Assembly: GCA_964020975.1 (NCBI GenBank)
Contig: OZ026620.1
Span: 79,218,079 to 79,282,078, forward strand
From: Hermodice carunculata
Lineage: Eukaryota > Annelida > Polychaeta > Eunicida > Amphinomidae
Length of the DNA stretch: 64,000 nucleotides
Reading direction: 5' to 3'
Below the pieces are notes generated by a model. That model was given only the letters and a program-made list of their open reading frames with translations, was not told the DNA's origin and ran no database searches. How positions within the stretch are numbered: position 1 is the stretch's first letter; each line of letters starts with the position of its first letter. This document shows positions 37,186-51,189 of the stretch, one piece after another. The position numbers were made by a program, and so were the translations under genes.

Positions 37186-37186
<1 letters not shown>
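35661..37186. other. No gene recognised
   Basis: A 29-base segment at 35,663-35,691 recurs with one change at 36,515-36,543 (core gatatgttgtgttctactga). A 93-residue plus frame at 36,515-36,796 starts in that repeat and is not supported. Confidence 0.4.

Positions 37187-37188
<2 letters not shown>

Positions 37189-37276
<88 letters not shown>
37189..37276. repeat. (AT)n microsatellite
   Basis: About 44 AT units. Confidence 0.97.
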
Positions 37277-37278
<2 letters not shown>

Positions 37279-38133
37279 TATATATAGCGTTTAATATCGT
37301 GTTTACATGTTTTGCAAACCCAGATGCACATGAATCATACTGTTCATAAAAATGTTGCCTGCTGTACCAACCATTTGGGATTACAAGCTGCAAATACGAT
37401 ATTCGATTGTAAACCGGTAATCCTGTGGCTATATAATCCCATTGTTCAAATTAATTTCACCAGCAATCCATATCACGGCTGCAGCAACAAGCCTGGTTAC
37501 ATTACGATAGTAGTCCTTTAAATACCACGCGTGAATATTAAACTACTTCTTTTTCTGTCACAGGTCATTTTGGGGGAAGATTAATTAAATTGACATTTGC
37601 ATCACCACTATAACTGAAATTGATTTTACCTAAGGATTACACGGCAAATTGAATACCGTATCATTTTTGTCTAGTAAGGAAATGGTCTGCATCGATATGT
37701 TGGCTATAGCACATCGCAGTGTATATTACTTATGAAGCTGTACTTTTAATTGCAGAAAAAGGAAGTATACACGCTATTTCACCACAAAGCTGCTTTTCTG
37801 TGTTAAAAGAGTATTCGTTGCTGTAGATATTACATTTACATTTACTGGTACAGTGTTTCTCATCTTTTTGTTTTAAAATGGCCAGGCCATATCTAACAAT
37901 GTACAGAATGGCCAAAAGAAGGCCCATACACTGATCCATGCGTGAGTGTAGGTTTTTAGTACAGCCAATATCACCACATGCTGGGATTGTTTGGGCAAAG
38001 TGACAACTTTCCTTGCCTCCTCACCAACTAATTTGTATTGACCTTGTATATTTCAGATGTATGTACTCTGGCAAAAACTTCCCAGAAATGTCTTTGAAAG
38101 CCACAGCCAATACTGATTGAAAGTTTATTTCAG

Positions 38134-39248
38134 AATCAAGAAACGTCATTGGAAGCTTTTGTGGAAGACACAAAAATTGTGTATCTTTTCTGTCCAAAAC
38201 ACAATTTCCCTCGAATTCAAAGTAGAATCCGAATATAATGGCAAAATGTTTCGATCCGTTTTACTAGTGTATTGTGCAGCAAAACATTTCCATGCCTCTA
38301 ATGCTTTTAGTGTATCATTAAGGGGGCCCAGGGTCACACGTACCTTGAAAGTACTAATGACTTCAAAATTCATAGTCTGTGCACTACCGTGTACATGGAT
38401 ACACAGATCAGACAAATCTAGACAGTGCGTGTTAGTCGTAACTAGCTATTCACACACAAACAACACAGTTCTAGTCACCATATATGATGGACCGGCTGTT
38501 ATGTTGCAATAATTACAGGAACAAAAGTCACTTGCAGGACTTGTTTACTATAAGATGCAAAAACATATATCGACAGCGCATTTTATAACTAATTCAGTTC
38601 GGTGCCCTCTGCTGCTTCTCAACTTTGTTGGAGATATAAAGTTGAAGTGAAGTTGTAGTCAACTCAATCTCTGCCACAACGGATAAAAAGTTTAATTGCC
38701 AAAGAAACTTATGGAAATAATCTCTCTATTGGGTTATCTTTAAATGACCGATCAGAAAAGATGTCAGTGGTACAACTTTTTATTCTAAGTGTCAAACAAG
38801 GATACTTTGTCAATCTGCTTCTTGCCTGTAAAATGGAATGTTCCTGTAGATAATTCTTGTGCTTCTGGAGGTATAACAATTTACAAAGAAAATACGGTGT
38901 TCGAGACAAAATAAAAATTCGGGTCATTTTGTAATGCCTTTAGAGGCTTTCCATATGTAGATCAAAGAAATACCGATAATAGCTTCTGGGCCATTAATGA
39001 ATATTTTTCTGTACTTAATTGAGTTTCACGAGGTAATGGAATTTGGACTCTCTGAGTTTCCCTATGTTCCCCCGGATAAATCAGAATTGTTTCCAAAAAT
39101 CCAACACATTTTAAATATGAAAAAAGACTTTTATTTCAGTCATATAAAGTAACCATTTCTACACATGGACACACATGCTTCTCTTTTTTGGGGCGGGGGG
39201 GGGGGTACTCTCGAGATTATGAAACTTTTTCGAAATGCTTGATGAAGG

Positions 39249-39331
<83 letters not shown>

Positions 39332-39332
39332 C

Positions 39333-39373
<41 letters not shown>

Positions 39374-40078
39374 CAGATAGATAGATTAACATATAGCATA
39401 GTTGTAACAACAATTACAAAGACACTGCAAATGCTCAAACAAAATGTCACGATGCTGATCTTTGGAAGGGCACTTCTTGTACTGTATTGCAGGGAAGCTG
39501 ACATTTTGGTATATGTCTGCTGCAGGGACAAACCAATGTACTAGTGAAAACGTTGAAATCACATATCGAGTATGCATTCGTGAACACCAAAGTACGGACT
39601 TTATCATTACTGTCACATTAAAACATCATGTCTGCACTATTTTCTATAAAGATAAGACAAGTGATTGTCCTATGTTTTCACCAAACTGCGTAAAAAGACG
39701 GATAATAATAGCATCTTCTTTTCGGAAACGTCATTGGTTATGTATTCCACCAATAAAAGCCTTAACACCATTTTTTTTAGGATAACACTGGTTGCATGGT
39801 ATGGCTACTCAAACAGACTGCCAATAAAACTGTGGGCCTATCCCGAAACAGCTAAACCAACAATGGACGCCCCCTGGAGTGCATTTACTGAATATGTACA
39901 CAGTAACGTGGATATGAGCAGTTCTGAAATAGATTTTGAAAGACACCCCTATGTTGAGAAGTACGATACTTCACATTGCCATGTCATTCTCGCAATTAAG
40001 TTTCTCAACGTAACCAGTAACCAAGTATGTGATGTCAAATACAGTTTACACTGCAGTAAGGAACATTCCGGAGCCTGA
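38134..40078 (+). CDS. Candidate multi-exon host gene, unrecognised
   Basis: Three plus-strand open stretches each begin at an acceptor-like site: 38,134 (after gtttatttcag), 39,493 (after tgtattgcag) and 39,781 (after cattttttttag). The first reads [20 protein letters not shown] and later [10 protein letters not shown]. The second reads [20 protein letters not shown]. The third is open for 98 residues to a TGA at 40,078 and has [20 protein letters not shown]. Spaced Cys residues and alternating hydrophobics suggest an extracellular beta-type protein, and YDGP recalls CUB domains, but this is not enough to name a family. A donor at 38,340 (CACAC followed by gtacct) would fit the phase of the second stretch; no good donor fits the junction to the third. 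No signal peptide exon was found. An ATTAAA lies about 150 bases past the stop. Confidence 0.4.
39252..39388. repeat. (AT)n followed by (GATA)n
   Basis: AT run to about 39,321, then about 13 GATA units with one GACA. It lies in what would be an intron of the plus-strand candidate gene. Confidence 0.95.
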
Positions 40079-42230
40079 ATGTTGCGAAGTATTTGTATTC
40101 CGGTCTATTTATTACAAATATTCTAGGATGGCAGGGTTTCTTTCGTTGTGTCCTATATGAAGCAGTGTTTTCATCTATCGTATAGACCTAACTGACCGAA
40201 GATAGTCGGAGCGACGTATATGATACGTGTAGAATATTAAACGTTTTTTTATTTACAATATCCGAATAATATGAAATTCTGTCTTTTCAAATTGAAGAAA
40301 TATGCAAAACTCATATTGTTTTGCCACAGTCCTATATTTTCTTTATTGCAATGATAATAACCAGAATACGTTGATAAAAGCATAAAGGATGGTTTTTGCA
40401 GAATATGGGCATATATGGGATGAATACATTAGATACTGGATGAGAATAGATATCCTTTAAAATATCATATGATTAGATATAACCCTATCAAATGTTCTTT
40501 CTTATCACATCATCCGTCAAATCTATCTAATGAACATAAAGTATACAGATTTCCATGTCAACCAGGTGATTCTAGGCTTCCTGCAACTGATTTGTGGCCT
40601 GCAAAGTTCTGTTGCATACAGTGCGTCGACGTGCCAAGCATTTTCACGGTCAATGTTGACCCCCCCCCCCACACACACACACACACACTCACGCGTGCAC
40701 GCGCCCTGCATTTTTCTCAAGTTTCAGAACAGTCTGAGTTACGGTTTTGTGGAGGTGGAAAATGGGTAAAATAAAAAAATAAATCGTTAAAGAAAAAAGA
40801 AAAAGTGCAGCACTACCTGTTCAACTAATTAAAGATGGCGGTCCCCAGAAGTTTGCCCACTTGAAGTGATATCAGCACTTGAAAGAATTGTTTTGCAAGA
40901 GGTATAAATACGAGACAAGGAATCTGTAAAATCTCTGCTGGCATTACATTTGGAAATAAGAAGGTTCAGTCTAATAGACACAAAACTATAAAAATATTTT
41001 CTGCAAACAACTGAAAGTACTAAGGGCACCACGTCACACTGCACGAAAGTACAATCATGCGGATAGGACTAATGCCACATTTTGCTGCTGTTTCCTCTGA
41101 CTAAGTAAAATGCTCAGTTTAATAGACATAAGGCAGACAGTAAACAACAAACAATAAAACAGGTGAGAACGACACAGCACTACACTTCTTTCCTAAATCA
41201 CTCTGTATGGTACGATGAACAGTTGTTTCCACTGTGAACTGGGAATGACTGTTGGGACATAGTCTTACTTGATTGTGAAATTTGTTACTGTTTTTCTCTT
41301 TCAAACAACCCCATATCTTATGCTGCAAATTCCTCATTACTTCCGGAAGTATTCTGCTCAGAGAAAATGTGTAGTCCTGGACTGTGGCAGAGTAACACGT
41401 TAACATGAATGTACCAAAATTACATCTGTTTTATGTCAGGCCATTTCAACCTGTGTAGTCAGTTCAAGGGTAAGGCGGTATACTGGTCTTTGCAATTAAT
41501 AATATGCCTCTCATATCACTGTTGTATTTGGACGTGTTTAGCTGTTCCCTTTGGCATGTACATTTACGAAGCCTTCTTCTTGCTTTTTTCTCAACATTCT
41601 CAATGCAGGTATGTTGGATTTATCTGTCTTTACTAACCAGAACATAACATACCACAATTATCTGGTAAGCGGAATTTCACAGAAAATAATACTCATTACG
41701 ACTATTTTATACTGAAATCCCCCTCTAGTCGTTCAAAAAGGATCAATAGATCAATTAAGATACATAGTTCAATCCAAATTTTGGTCAGTGCATGGAAATG
41801 AGTAAATAGCCACTTCTTCTGTATTTTGGCACATACATAATTTCTATTGTTTGATGTGTCAGTTTAAAATATCCCATTTGCCTCGCAGCCCAAAAAATAT
41901 GATGTATTTCATCGTGATTTAAAAATATCATCGTTCGTTTTTCACAGATTATTTGAATTCCTCAATAGTGAATCATCGCTAAACAATTGACACCACATGT
42001 TTATGTATTCATTGCAAGAGATACGATAGTTCATCGTTTCTTGGGACTATGGTTTCAGTTGAAGCACATTTCAATAGCGCCCAACATCGATTCGGTCTCT
42101 AGGTATAATATAGACCTATATATTAGAGATGCATTGCTAAACAGGCCAAACATATATCATTCACTCCCCATGACACAATGTTAACGTTATGTCTCTTACC
42201 TAATTGTGATGTGGAAGAAAGCGAATGAGT
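40079..42230. other. No gene recognised
   Basis: Contains a short C-tract plus (AC)n at 40,661-40,687. Minus-strand frames at 41,119-41,406 (95 residues) and 40,829-41,044 (71 residues) look protein-like in composition but lack splice or homology support. Confidence 0.35.
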
Positions 42231-42354
42231 CGCAGAAAAGCAGTGTACACAGTCTGAGTAGTAGAAAGCCTCTCCATTTAATTCCCTGCCCAAGAATCAA
42301 ATCAAAGCCACATAAGTGTAAATTTAGTGTGTTGCCACTCTGCCAGCCATGCAT
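42231..42354 (-). mobile_element. tRNA-derived SINE (family 1), copy 2
   Basis: Same family and orientation as 4440-4614; the plus-strand blocks gagtagtag and tgccagccatgca match. Its B box is more worn. It abuts the left edge of segmental copy B. Confidence 0.6.
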
Positions 42355-44531
42355 TGGTTTCGAAAGTAGAATGAACGTGTTTTGGTAATTCCTGAATTTG
42401 TTCGTTTTGCTGTATTCAACTTTGCTGTCATTATGGGCTGATGGTCTACATTCAAAAACGTCACAAAAACGATGAAGGTTTATTTACTTCTGTTGCTGCC
42501 CCAATGCTGTCTTGCAATCCTGCTCTCCTGCTCGTGTCAATAGTCCTTTGGCGTTGATGTACGTTCTTATATACAACCACTATAAATGATGCTTTTATCT
42601 GGTGAGGTATTCCCTATGTGATCCCCGAAAAGGAAAAGATATAAACCTAATTTGTTGAAAGAGCCACAGTGTTCGGCAACTTTATTTGGACATAGAACTA
42701 GCTCATGTTCAATGATTTATTTCAGTATTTTTTCCTTCTGGAAATTCTCTGTCTGATTTGTATTACTAATGTGCAGTTTTTCACAGATTGGAGTAGTGAC
42801 CAAACAAAATTATCGGTTATTTCATTAGACATCAGGGTGTGATGAGTGGGCGAAGAATATCACTCATTAGCACATCCATCAACAAGCATCGTTTCTTACT
42901 TCATTGTTTCCTATCTTCATTGGCACAAAATTGGTTGGGTATCACCAGTGTAGGATCTGTGGGATGATATGGTAAGGAGATGAAAACTATGTGTGGTTCT
43001 GTACCATCAGCAATGAGGTTAATTCACGCTGATTATTGCATTCAGTGTTTATTGTATAACATACCTGAATGCTTCATTATACATGAATGGCTCATTTCTC
43101 TGATGTAAAAATCGTACCCGGAATTAAAAAAAATGCCAATCATTGTTGATTGGTCCCATGCATTCAGATATTACCGCACCAGAACAGGTATATTTGGAAC
43201 CGTTTGATAAATCCAAGGCGAATCCAATATGGAAATTCTGACATGGGTGTCTACATCATTGCGCATGAGTTTTAAGACAGTAATAATCTTGGTCAACACG
43301 ACTCTTTAGATTTTACAGGGTTATCTTAAATCTTCAATGAGAAGTCGGCAAACCAATAAAGGCCAGGTTCAGGACCCTATTCATTTAAAATCTGTGAACA
43401 AAATTTGAGTGAGGGGGCTTAGAAAGTCTGTGGAAAGTTTGAAGTGTCCAGCATTGTCACTAGTGCTCCATTAACCTGATGTGAGAAACCATTTCTCGGA
43501 AGTTCTTGTCACAAATTTCAAAATTCAATGTTTGGAGCCTTAACTGCACAGTGTACTCTGCGGCAAAAGTTTCTTCCTCACAAACTTTCTAGATATACTC
43601 ACGAATGTGTGTTAAATGAAATTTGCTGAATTTATGTGGCTATGTGTAGACTGTCGTTATTGGCCAACTAAATAAATAGGCTGAACAACATGTTTTTCAT
43701 GGCAACTGTCCCTAAATTGTACTTGATACAAATGATGTGTTCTGCAAAAATCAAAGGCATAAATGCTTTTGTGATCCAACTTGTCAAGATATCAGCCCTT
43801 AAACGGTGTAGGAATACAACATTAATTTGATGAACCATTTTAAGTTGTTAAATATGAGTTGGGGTTTTTTTTGGAGGGGGGGGGGTACGCAAAATGTCAG
43901 AATTTTGAACAAAACTTAGGTTACCATGGCAACCAAGAGTTATCCCTATTATTTTCATTTCAAAACTAACAGAACATGAGAGCAGTGTTTCTACTTAACA
44001 TGTTGATATTTAGTTATCCTAACTAGTTATATCATAGATACAGAATAAATGGTTGAACAGTTAGGAAAAATTCCCAGACACAGGCTACGTAAGCCAAAGA
44101 AATGGCCTGGACTGGAAGTGTTAGTAATCTTTAATTATAAGACCTTTGGTTCATTCAAAGAAATTGGAGAACCCTGATTGGCTATTTTTTCTATGGACTT
44201 ATTAGAACATTTTTTTTTAAATCCCGTTTTATTGTATCAAGTTATTCATCGAAATAGACTCTCCTTGTCAATATGTTTAATTTGGCTGAGTCCAAATTTT
44301 TCTGTTTAAAATTTTTATAAAGGAATAATCTCTGATTGAGCTTTGACTAGTTTTAATTTTTTGTTAACAACAGGCGTTGCACTACATAATCATGAGATCA
44401 AGTTACCCATTACGCTTTCATACCCAGTGACTGTAACGTGGGTAAAAGTGCATCATTTGCGTTGTAACTGCCCAGGCCCTCATTTATCAAAACATACGAA
44501 TTTCAAATTTTCTGTGTGCTTTATTCCTTAG

Positions 44532-44741
44532 TTAAGTTCCTATATAGTCTAATTCCCTCGACAAAACCTTTGAACCAACATCAATCTGTTCGTTCAGGCC
44601 TACAATTTGTAACGTTTGATGCATCATATTTTGAGGTCTTTGCACCCGGTTGAGTGCATTGTACATTTCAGTCAAGTAAATTACATCAAGGTTGTTATAC
44701 CTTTCCAGGAAAGAGTCAATTTCGCGTTGGACATTATACAA
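44532..44741 (-). other. Short open frame, possibly an exon relic
   Basis: A 69-residue minus-strand frame including NVQREIDSFLERYNNLDVIY, helical and charged. Only its end is shared with segmental copy A (2530-2580). No splice support or family recognised. Confidence 0.2.
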
Positions 44742-45059
44742 GTATTAACCCGATAATTTTACATGTAATGACCACAATCTTTTCATACAGTGCTTTTTGA
44801 TTCTGTCTTCGTGTTTTCTATTAAAAGTTACTACTGCCAGAATGGTATGCGAAATACACAATTGATTGTAACTCTACTGGATAAAATTTTTCTGAATTAT
44901 TGAGGAATACTGTCAGGTCTTTGCACAAAAATCCAAATGGCTATTTAAATTTTAAATGACACTGCCTCGCTTTTCCTCCCAATGATTTTGTCAGTACAAA
45001 AAACAGCATAATACTTTTTTAAGCTCAGCGGTCAATTTAGCTGAGCTTTTAAGAGGGTG

Positions 45060-45713
45060 AGGCATCCGTCGCCTGTTGTCTGTCCACAATTCGCGTTTTC
45101 CACTTCTTCTGCAAAACCACTGGCCAGATTCAATTCAAACTTAGTGGGGATGTGCCTTGGGTGGGTCTCTACCAAGTTAGTTCAAATGGTCACGGTCCAG
45201 TGAATTTTTTGGATTTCTAATTAATTTTTTGATCATTTTGGGGGAAAATCCTAAAAAAATCTTCTTCTCCGAAACCGCTTGGCCAATTACTTTGAAATTG
45301 TATAAGGACACTTCTGGAGACCCCCAAACCTTAGGTTGTACAACAGGTGGCGCTGCAATCTTTTCTGTTCTTTCATGATTTTTTTGCGTTTTTGATATTT
45401 TCGACTTCTTCCCCAAAACCATCTCTCAGTTTGTGCTGAAACTTGGTGAATATGTTCTTTCTGGAAGGGTCACACAAGATTGCTCACCAGGTGGCGTTGC
45501 TGCGGATCCCTGATTTTTAACGAATTTTTCAATTCGGGTACTTGTGTGTCAATGCATGCATTCTTATTGTTTACTATGTAAGTCAATGGGAATTGCAAAG
45601 GTAATTCACATTTTCGTCCTCATCTTCAAAACCGTTAGGCAGATTCACTTTAAACTTAGTGAAGATGCGTCTTGGGTGGGTTTCTACCAAGTTTATTCAA
45701 ATGTTCATAGTCT

Positions 45714-45751
<38 letters not shown>

Positions 45752-46560
45752 CATTTTTAGGGGAAATCTTTAAAAATCTTCTCTGAAATCGCTTGGCAAA
45801 TTACCTTGAATTTGCATAGGGACACTTCTGGAGACCCACAGACCTTAAGTTGTTCAACAGGTGGCGCTCCGATTTCTTTCTATTTTTTTTTATATACGAT
45901 TTTTTGTGCGTTTTTGCTATTTTCGGCTTCTTCTCCAAAACCATCTCTCAGATTGTGCTGAAACGTGGTGGATATGTTCCTTCTGCAAGGGTCACACAAT
46001 GTTGTTCACCAGGTGGCATCGCTGTGGATCCCTGATTTTTAACGTTTCTTTTTTTTTTCAATTAGGGTACTTGTTGGTCGATGCATCCATTCCTATTGTT
46101 TACTATGCAAGTCAATGGGAATTGCAATGGTAGTTTACATTCTCGACCAAATCTAAAGACCGTTCGCCATATTCACTTCAAACTAAGTGGGGATGTGTCT
46201 TGGGTGGGTCTCTGGCAAGTTAATTCAAATGGTCACGGTCCAGTGATTTATTTATTTATTTTTTTTTTTTTAAGAATATTTTTGGTTTATTTTTACATGT
46301 CTATTGATTACCATGCAAGTCAATGGGGGTTGCAAAGTCATTAAGGTTTGCAACGCTAACTAACAATTTTTTACTTCTGCGAAACCATCAGCTAGATTCA
46401 CTTCAAACTTGGTGGGGGTCTTCCTAGGGTGGGTCTCTACCAAGTTTGTTCAAATGGTCACAGTCCAATGATTTTTTTTTTTTTTTGATCATCTTTTTGG
46501 CCAAATCTTCAAAAGTCTTTATCCTTGTATATATTCAGCCAATTACCTTAAAATTGTATA
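45060..46560 (+). repeat. ~520-bp tandem repeat, about 2.5 units
   Basis: The block cttgggtgggt...accaag recurs at about 45,155, 45,672, 46,197 and 46,423. Between occurrences are acaggtggcgct, ggatccctgatttttaacg and aagtcaatgggaattgcaa in constant order. A (GTT)n run lies at 45,714-45,750. Related minus-strand sequence is at 24.05-24.75 kb. The array is absent from the matching place (about 2585) in segmental copy A. Confidence 0.85.
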
Positions 46561-47230
46561 TGAACACTTCTGGGTATAAGGGTGATACATAAACTGTAGG
46601 TGAGTGACCTTGACCTTATTTACACTGTCACAGTGCGAGGTGCATGAAATTCACTGTTTATACGGTATCTTAAGAACTATTAACGCTAGGACATTCGTAT
46701 TGCACATGATAGTTGTCCTTAATGAGGGCCAAACTTTGACAGTAGATGAGTGACCCTGACCTCATTCCCAGGTCATTGAGCCCCTTGCTCAAACTTTATT
46801 GTTCATCTGACAACTTCAGAGCTATTTGAGCTTTGACTTTGATGTTGAACATTGTGGTTGTCCTGAGCAACGGCCAGATGCAGACAGTATATGGGTGACC
46901 TTAACCTAATTCCCAAGGTCACTGGGACCCAGACAAATACGTGAATTATACTTTTCACATTGTAACTTGGGAACTGTGGAAGGTAGGACTTTGATGTTGA
47001 ACTTTTGGTGGTCCTTTACATAGGAAAGATTGAGACTGTAGATTAGTAGCCTTGATCTCATTCTCAAGGTCACAGGGCCACTAACATGAATATTACTGGT
47101 CATGTGAAGCCTGAAAACTATTTGTATTTGACTTTGATCTTGCATACGGGAATGGCCCTGCATGAAAGTTAGATTTAGACTAGGTCAGTGATCTTGACCT
47201 CATTTCCAAGGTGATAGGGCGACTTACTCA
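46560..47230. repeat. Satellite-like array, ~147-bp period, five units
   Basis: Blocks like gtgaccttgacc, gaccctgacctcattcccagg, ccaaggtcactggg and ctcaaggtcacaggg recur at about 46,600, 46,747, 46,895, 47,045 and 47,193. The core is an imperfect inverted pair of TGACCTTG and CAAGGTCA around a CATTC-like middle. It resembles 18,845-19,500. Confidence 0.8.
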
Positions 47231-48048
47231 GCTGAGCACACAACTGTCACAGTCTTCTTATTTAGTTTTTGTATTTTCTTCCCTCAAAGGACTCCATTGG
47301 CAACAATTATAGCATTCCTTCTAAGAGAGAAGGGTAAAAACAAAAAGGAGAGTTTTTGCTGGTGTTTTCTCTTACATCCTGCTTCCCCCAGTAATGGATG
47401 CTGAAGGCAAATGACACTCCGTACATTTACAAGCTACCTGATGCTACAGGAAATAAAGGTTGAAATTGTTCTCATATACATATACATGTTTACATTATGC
47501 TACAGGAAATGAAGGTCGTAACTATACTCACATATATATATACATACATATATATTGTATTTGTGTCTTTTTGTCCAAAACTACTTCCTAGTAGTCATTA
47601 TCCTATTCCACAGTCCGAACTCTTTACTCTCCATAAGCTAACCTGTCCCTGTCTATCTTATATACATAGAAGTATTATTGTCCATATTGCACACGTTCCT
47701 CTATAAAAAAATTTGACATAGGCTGTATTAGCCCAAATAAATTAAAGGGTCTTCAGCGGGTAACTACTCAACATGTTTGGGAGCCTTTTACCCGTACATG
47801 TCTCTGTGAGTAGCGGCTCCTTGTCTAAGCTAAATATTAAGCAAAGCCAACCCACATAATAATGAATAAATAGGAACGTGGCAAATGATGAATTAGCTAA
47901 ATACGTGAAGTTTTGCTTATAAATGCAGAGCTTCGTACGAAAGAAGAATACCTGTCAAACAAACCATAATTACCAAATTTTCATAGTACAGGTTCAGATA
48001 AGAACAATTTGACTTATCCCTGAACCAATATGTACCTTTTCTAGCTGG

Positions 48049-48240
<192 letters not shown>

Positions 48241-50526
48241 TTTCTTCTAAATTATAGTTCTAATATTCAACATTCTTAGGCAGGGATAGCACACAAAAAC
48301 GATGTTTGTTTGGAGACCTGGATGTCCATAACACTTTTGTGCAACAAAACAGTAAAACGAATATAGTGTTTTGCTTGATTTTTGGGGTTCAAATCCTAAA
48401 TCGCCAAAACCAAACACTATTGACACATCTCTCTGAATGTTGGCCTGTTTACACATTTCTACTGTGGCTTCAAGTAGACCATTTCGCATGCTAAAAACAT
48501 GAATGCTTTTCCAAGTCAAGTATGTTACTTGACTGGAAGCAGATACCAAGTAACTTTCCACTCAAAACAAAACGTCCATTGATGCTCAATTGAGATGTTA
48601 ATCTCATAACATCAAATTAGTCATAGAAGCCAAACTAAGCAAGCAAAATTAAAAAAAAAAAAATGAGGCGCGCTTTTTGTATTCACTTCATATATTTTAT
48701 TTTGCTAAAAGAGTTTTAATATTTGAATGAAAAAAAAGTTTAACAGTTGAATTCATTTCAATTTGAAAAAAAAGAAAGAAACATATACTTTCATTACAGC
48801 AATTGTTGTATAAACCCAAGAAAAATGACACAAATGGTAATGACACAAAGCTATTTTGCATTTTATGTACTTTTAAAAAGTATATACTTTGGTCAACCTA
48901 TTTTTAGATTATTGTGTCTTATGGTCAATGTTTTGGACACCTGTACTAAGCCGAAATATATTCTTAAAGTGTAATTATGGCTTATTTTCTTACTATCGCA
49001 ATATATATCGATATTTGTGTAAGTTTGTGTGTGTCAGCAATACGAATAAAGAACGGAATGCCTTGAGGAGAGTCACATGCAACCCTTGATCGAAACTTCA
49101 CCCTTCGTTTGTAGGAAAAATGAGGATATCCATCATAGATGTCACCATGGAGTTTTGTGACACCTAAATGCAAGCCAAGAAGCCAAATGTTTGACAAAAC
49201 ATCCATGAAAATGTAAAAAATCCATCCACACCACAAAGGGTCATTTTTGTGAGAAAAAAAACAGTGTTGCCACTCGATGGATGCATGTATAACCTTCAGG
49301 CTAATACCAATACGAATGTACATAGTTTTATGGAACAGAGAACAAGCTTCAGGAAGGAATACTGGTTACGGATACGGTTCTTGAAGCGATGGTTTTTTCC
49401 CACACCTCCTTGAATTGTTCCCTCTGATATTTTATTACTTAGACTAAGTGTGCTTATATGTAAAGGAATGACATTTTGCTATAGGTTGTTGTTTGTAAAT
49501 TGTAGTCATTAACAAATACAACAATATAAGCTAGAGTTTAGATAGTTCAGTAGCACTTATGGCAAAAAATTCAACATATAAAATTTGAAACCATATATTT
49601 GGTTAGGTGATTGTTACAAATGTTTTCTTGATTTTGTTTTTGTGACCTTTTCTGTCTGGGTAATTTATGCTGGATACTTTATGGGAGTTGGCATGACCAA
49701 AAACAGTGAATGGCTTATTTATTTATCCCCCCCCCCAAAAAAAAATAAAAAATAAAAACAACACACACACATTTTCGAACATTGACACATTGTTATTAGA
49801 CTTAGTTCATCTTCACCATAGATTTCAAAAGGTTGAGAGGCAAGGTGCCTTATTGTCTGAAATTAAAAATCTGTGGAATGCCTTGAACGAGGAGTCCTAG
49901 GGGCTAGGATTTTGTTCCCATTTGCCCCCGTGGCTCATCATTTCTCAGAATAGGAGGAAAATATATGATTTACTTTTGTTTTAATTCATAAAAACAGAAG
50001 AAAAATGTATCATCATTTTCTTTGACAAATCGGGACAAAAAAGTACAATATAATCCTTTACTAGACCTACTATTTGTGTGCAGGGCTTTAGAGGGCATAT
50101 AGTATAGAATGCTTTTTGAGTAAATTGCATCAAGTTTGATGAATATTAGTAAAGAATTTCTTGGATGGACGTGCACACACTGCAAATGTAAATTAAGTTT
50201 ATCAATGGGTGCACTAGGGGTGGATCAGTAGCAGCATGTAGTCTTGTCTTATTTATTAACTCTGTGGGCTATGAGTTGTATAGACACGTGTCTTACTTAT
50301 GAACTCAGTGGACTGGGGATTGCATGTAGGCATGTACTGCATTTGGACCTCAGTGGACTATGTGTTCTATGTTGTATGTCTTGTTCATGAACGCAGGCCT
50401 GTTTTGTTTATCAGCTTTGTGGCTTAGGACTTCCATGTATGCCTGTACTATTTGTGACCTGACATGGTAGGAGTTGTATCTTAACCTGTCGAACTCATCT
50501 ACTTAAAAGGCTATGCACTTAACATA

Positions 50527-50631
<105 letters not shown>

Positions 50632-51189
50632 GGTATATATATGAGCACAGCGGATGATGCATTATGCATAGACTTATCGTATTCATGAACTCAGTTAAAC
50701 AGCAATTACTTATAGGCCTGTCTTATTTATGACCTCAGTGGACTAGATGTTGTATGTACAGCTGTCAGATTATAAATTCATGGAAAACTAAAAAATATAA
50801 CAGTTTTAGAAGTGACAATTTTGGTTGGATCCATGACTAGCCAAATAGGGGCCCTGTCGTGGAAATTTTAGCTCTATGTGCCAAACAATCATGTTTTATG
50901 AGATGGAAAAGGAACACAAATTGACAAAATGCATTTTCGGCACTCAAGCGTGTTTCAGGATGTTAACAGTATGGTATATTATTTTGACTTTAACACAAAT
51001 ATTTATGTGCTTGTAGAAGCTGTATATATCTCAATTATTATCGATCACATGTTGCGAATGAGTACATTTTATCGGTATTGCATGATAAAATATTTACCCT
51101 TCCCCATATTTAACCATTAGATACATAATTTTACTTCTCTCCACCATTGTCTAGACCACGACAATGCAGGTTGTTCAGTGTTGATGAGC

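Noticed and set aside
38134-38512. CUB domain assignment
   Set aside because: Only a YDGP-like tetrapeptide and general beta-type spacing support it; the expected cysteine pattern is not clear.
41119-41406. 95-residue minus frame
   Set aside because: Protein-like composition only; no supporting sites or homology that I can see.
45715-45750. Poly-Cys frame
   Set aside because: A GTT microsatellite within the 520-bp repeat.
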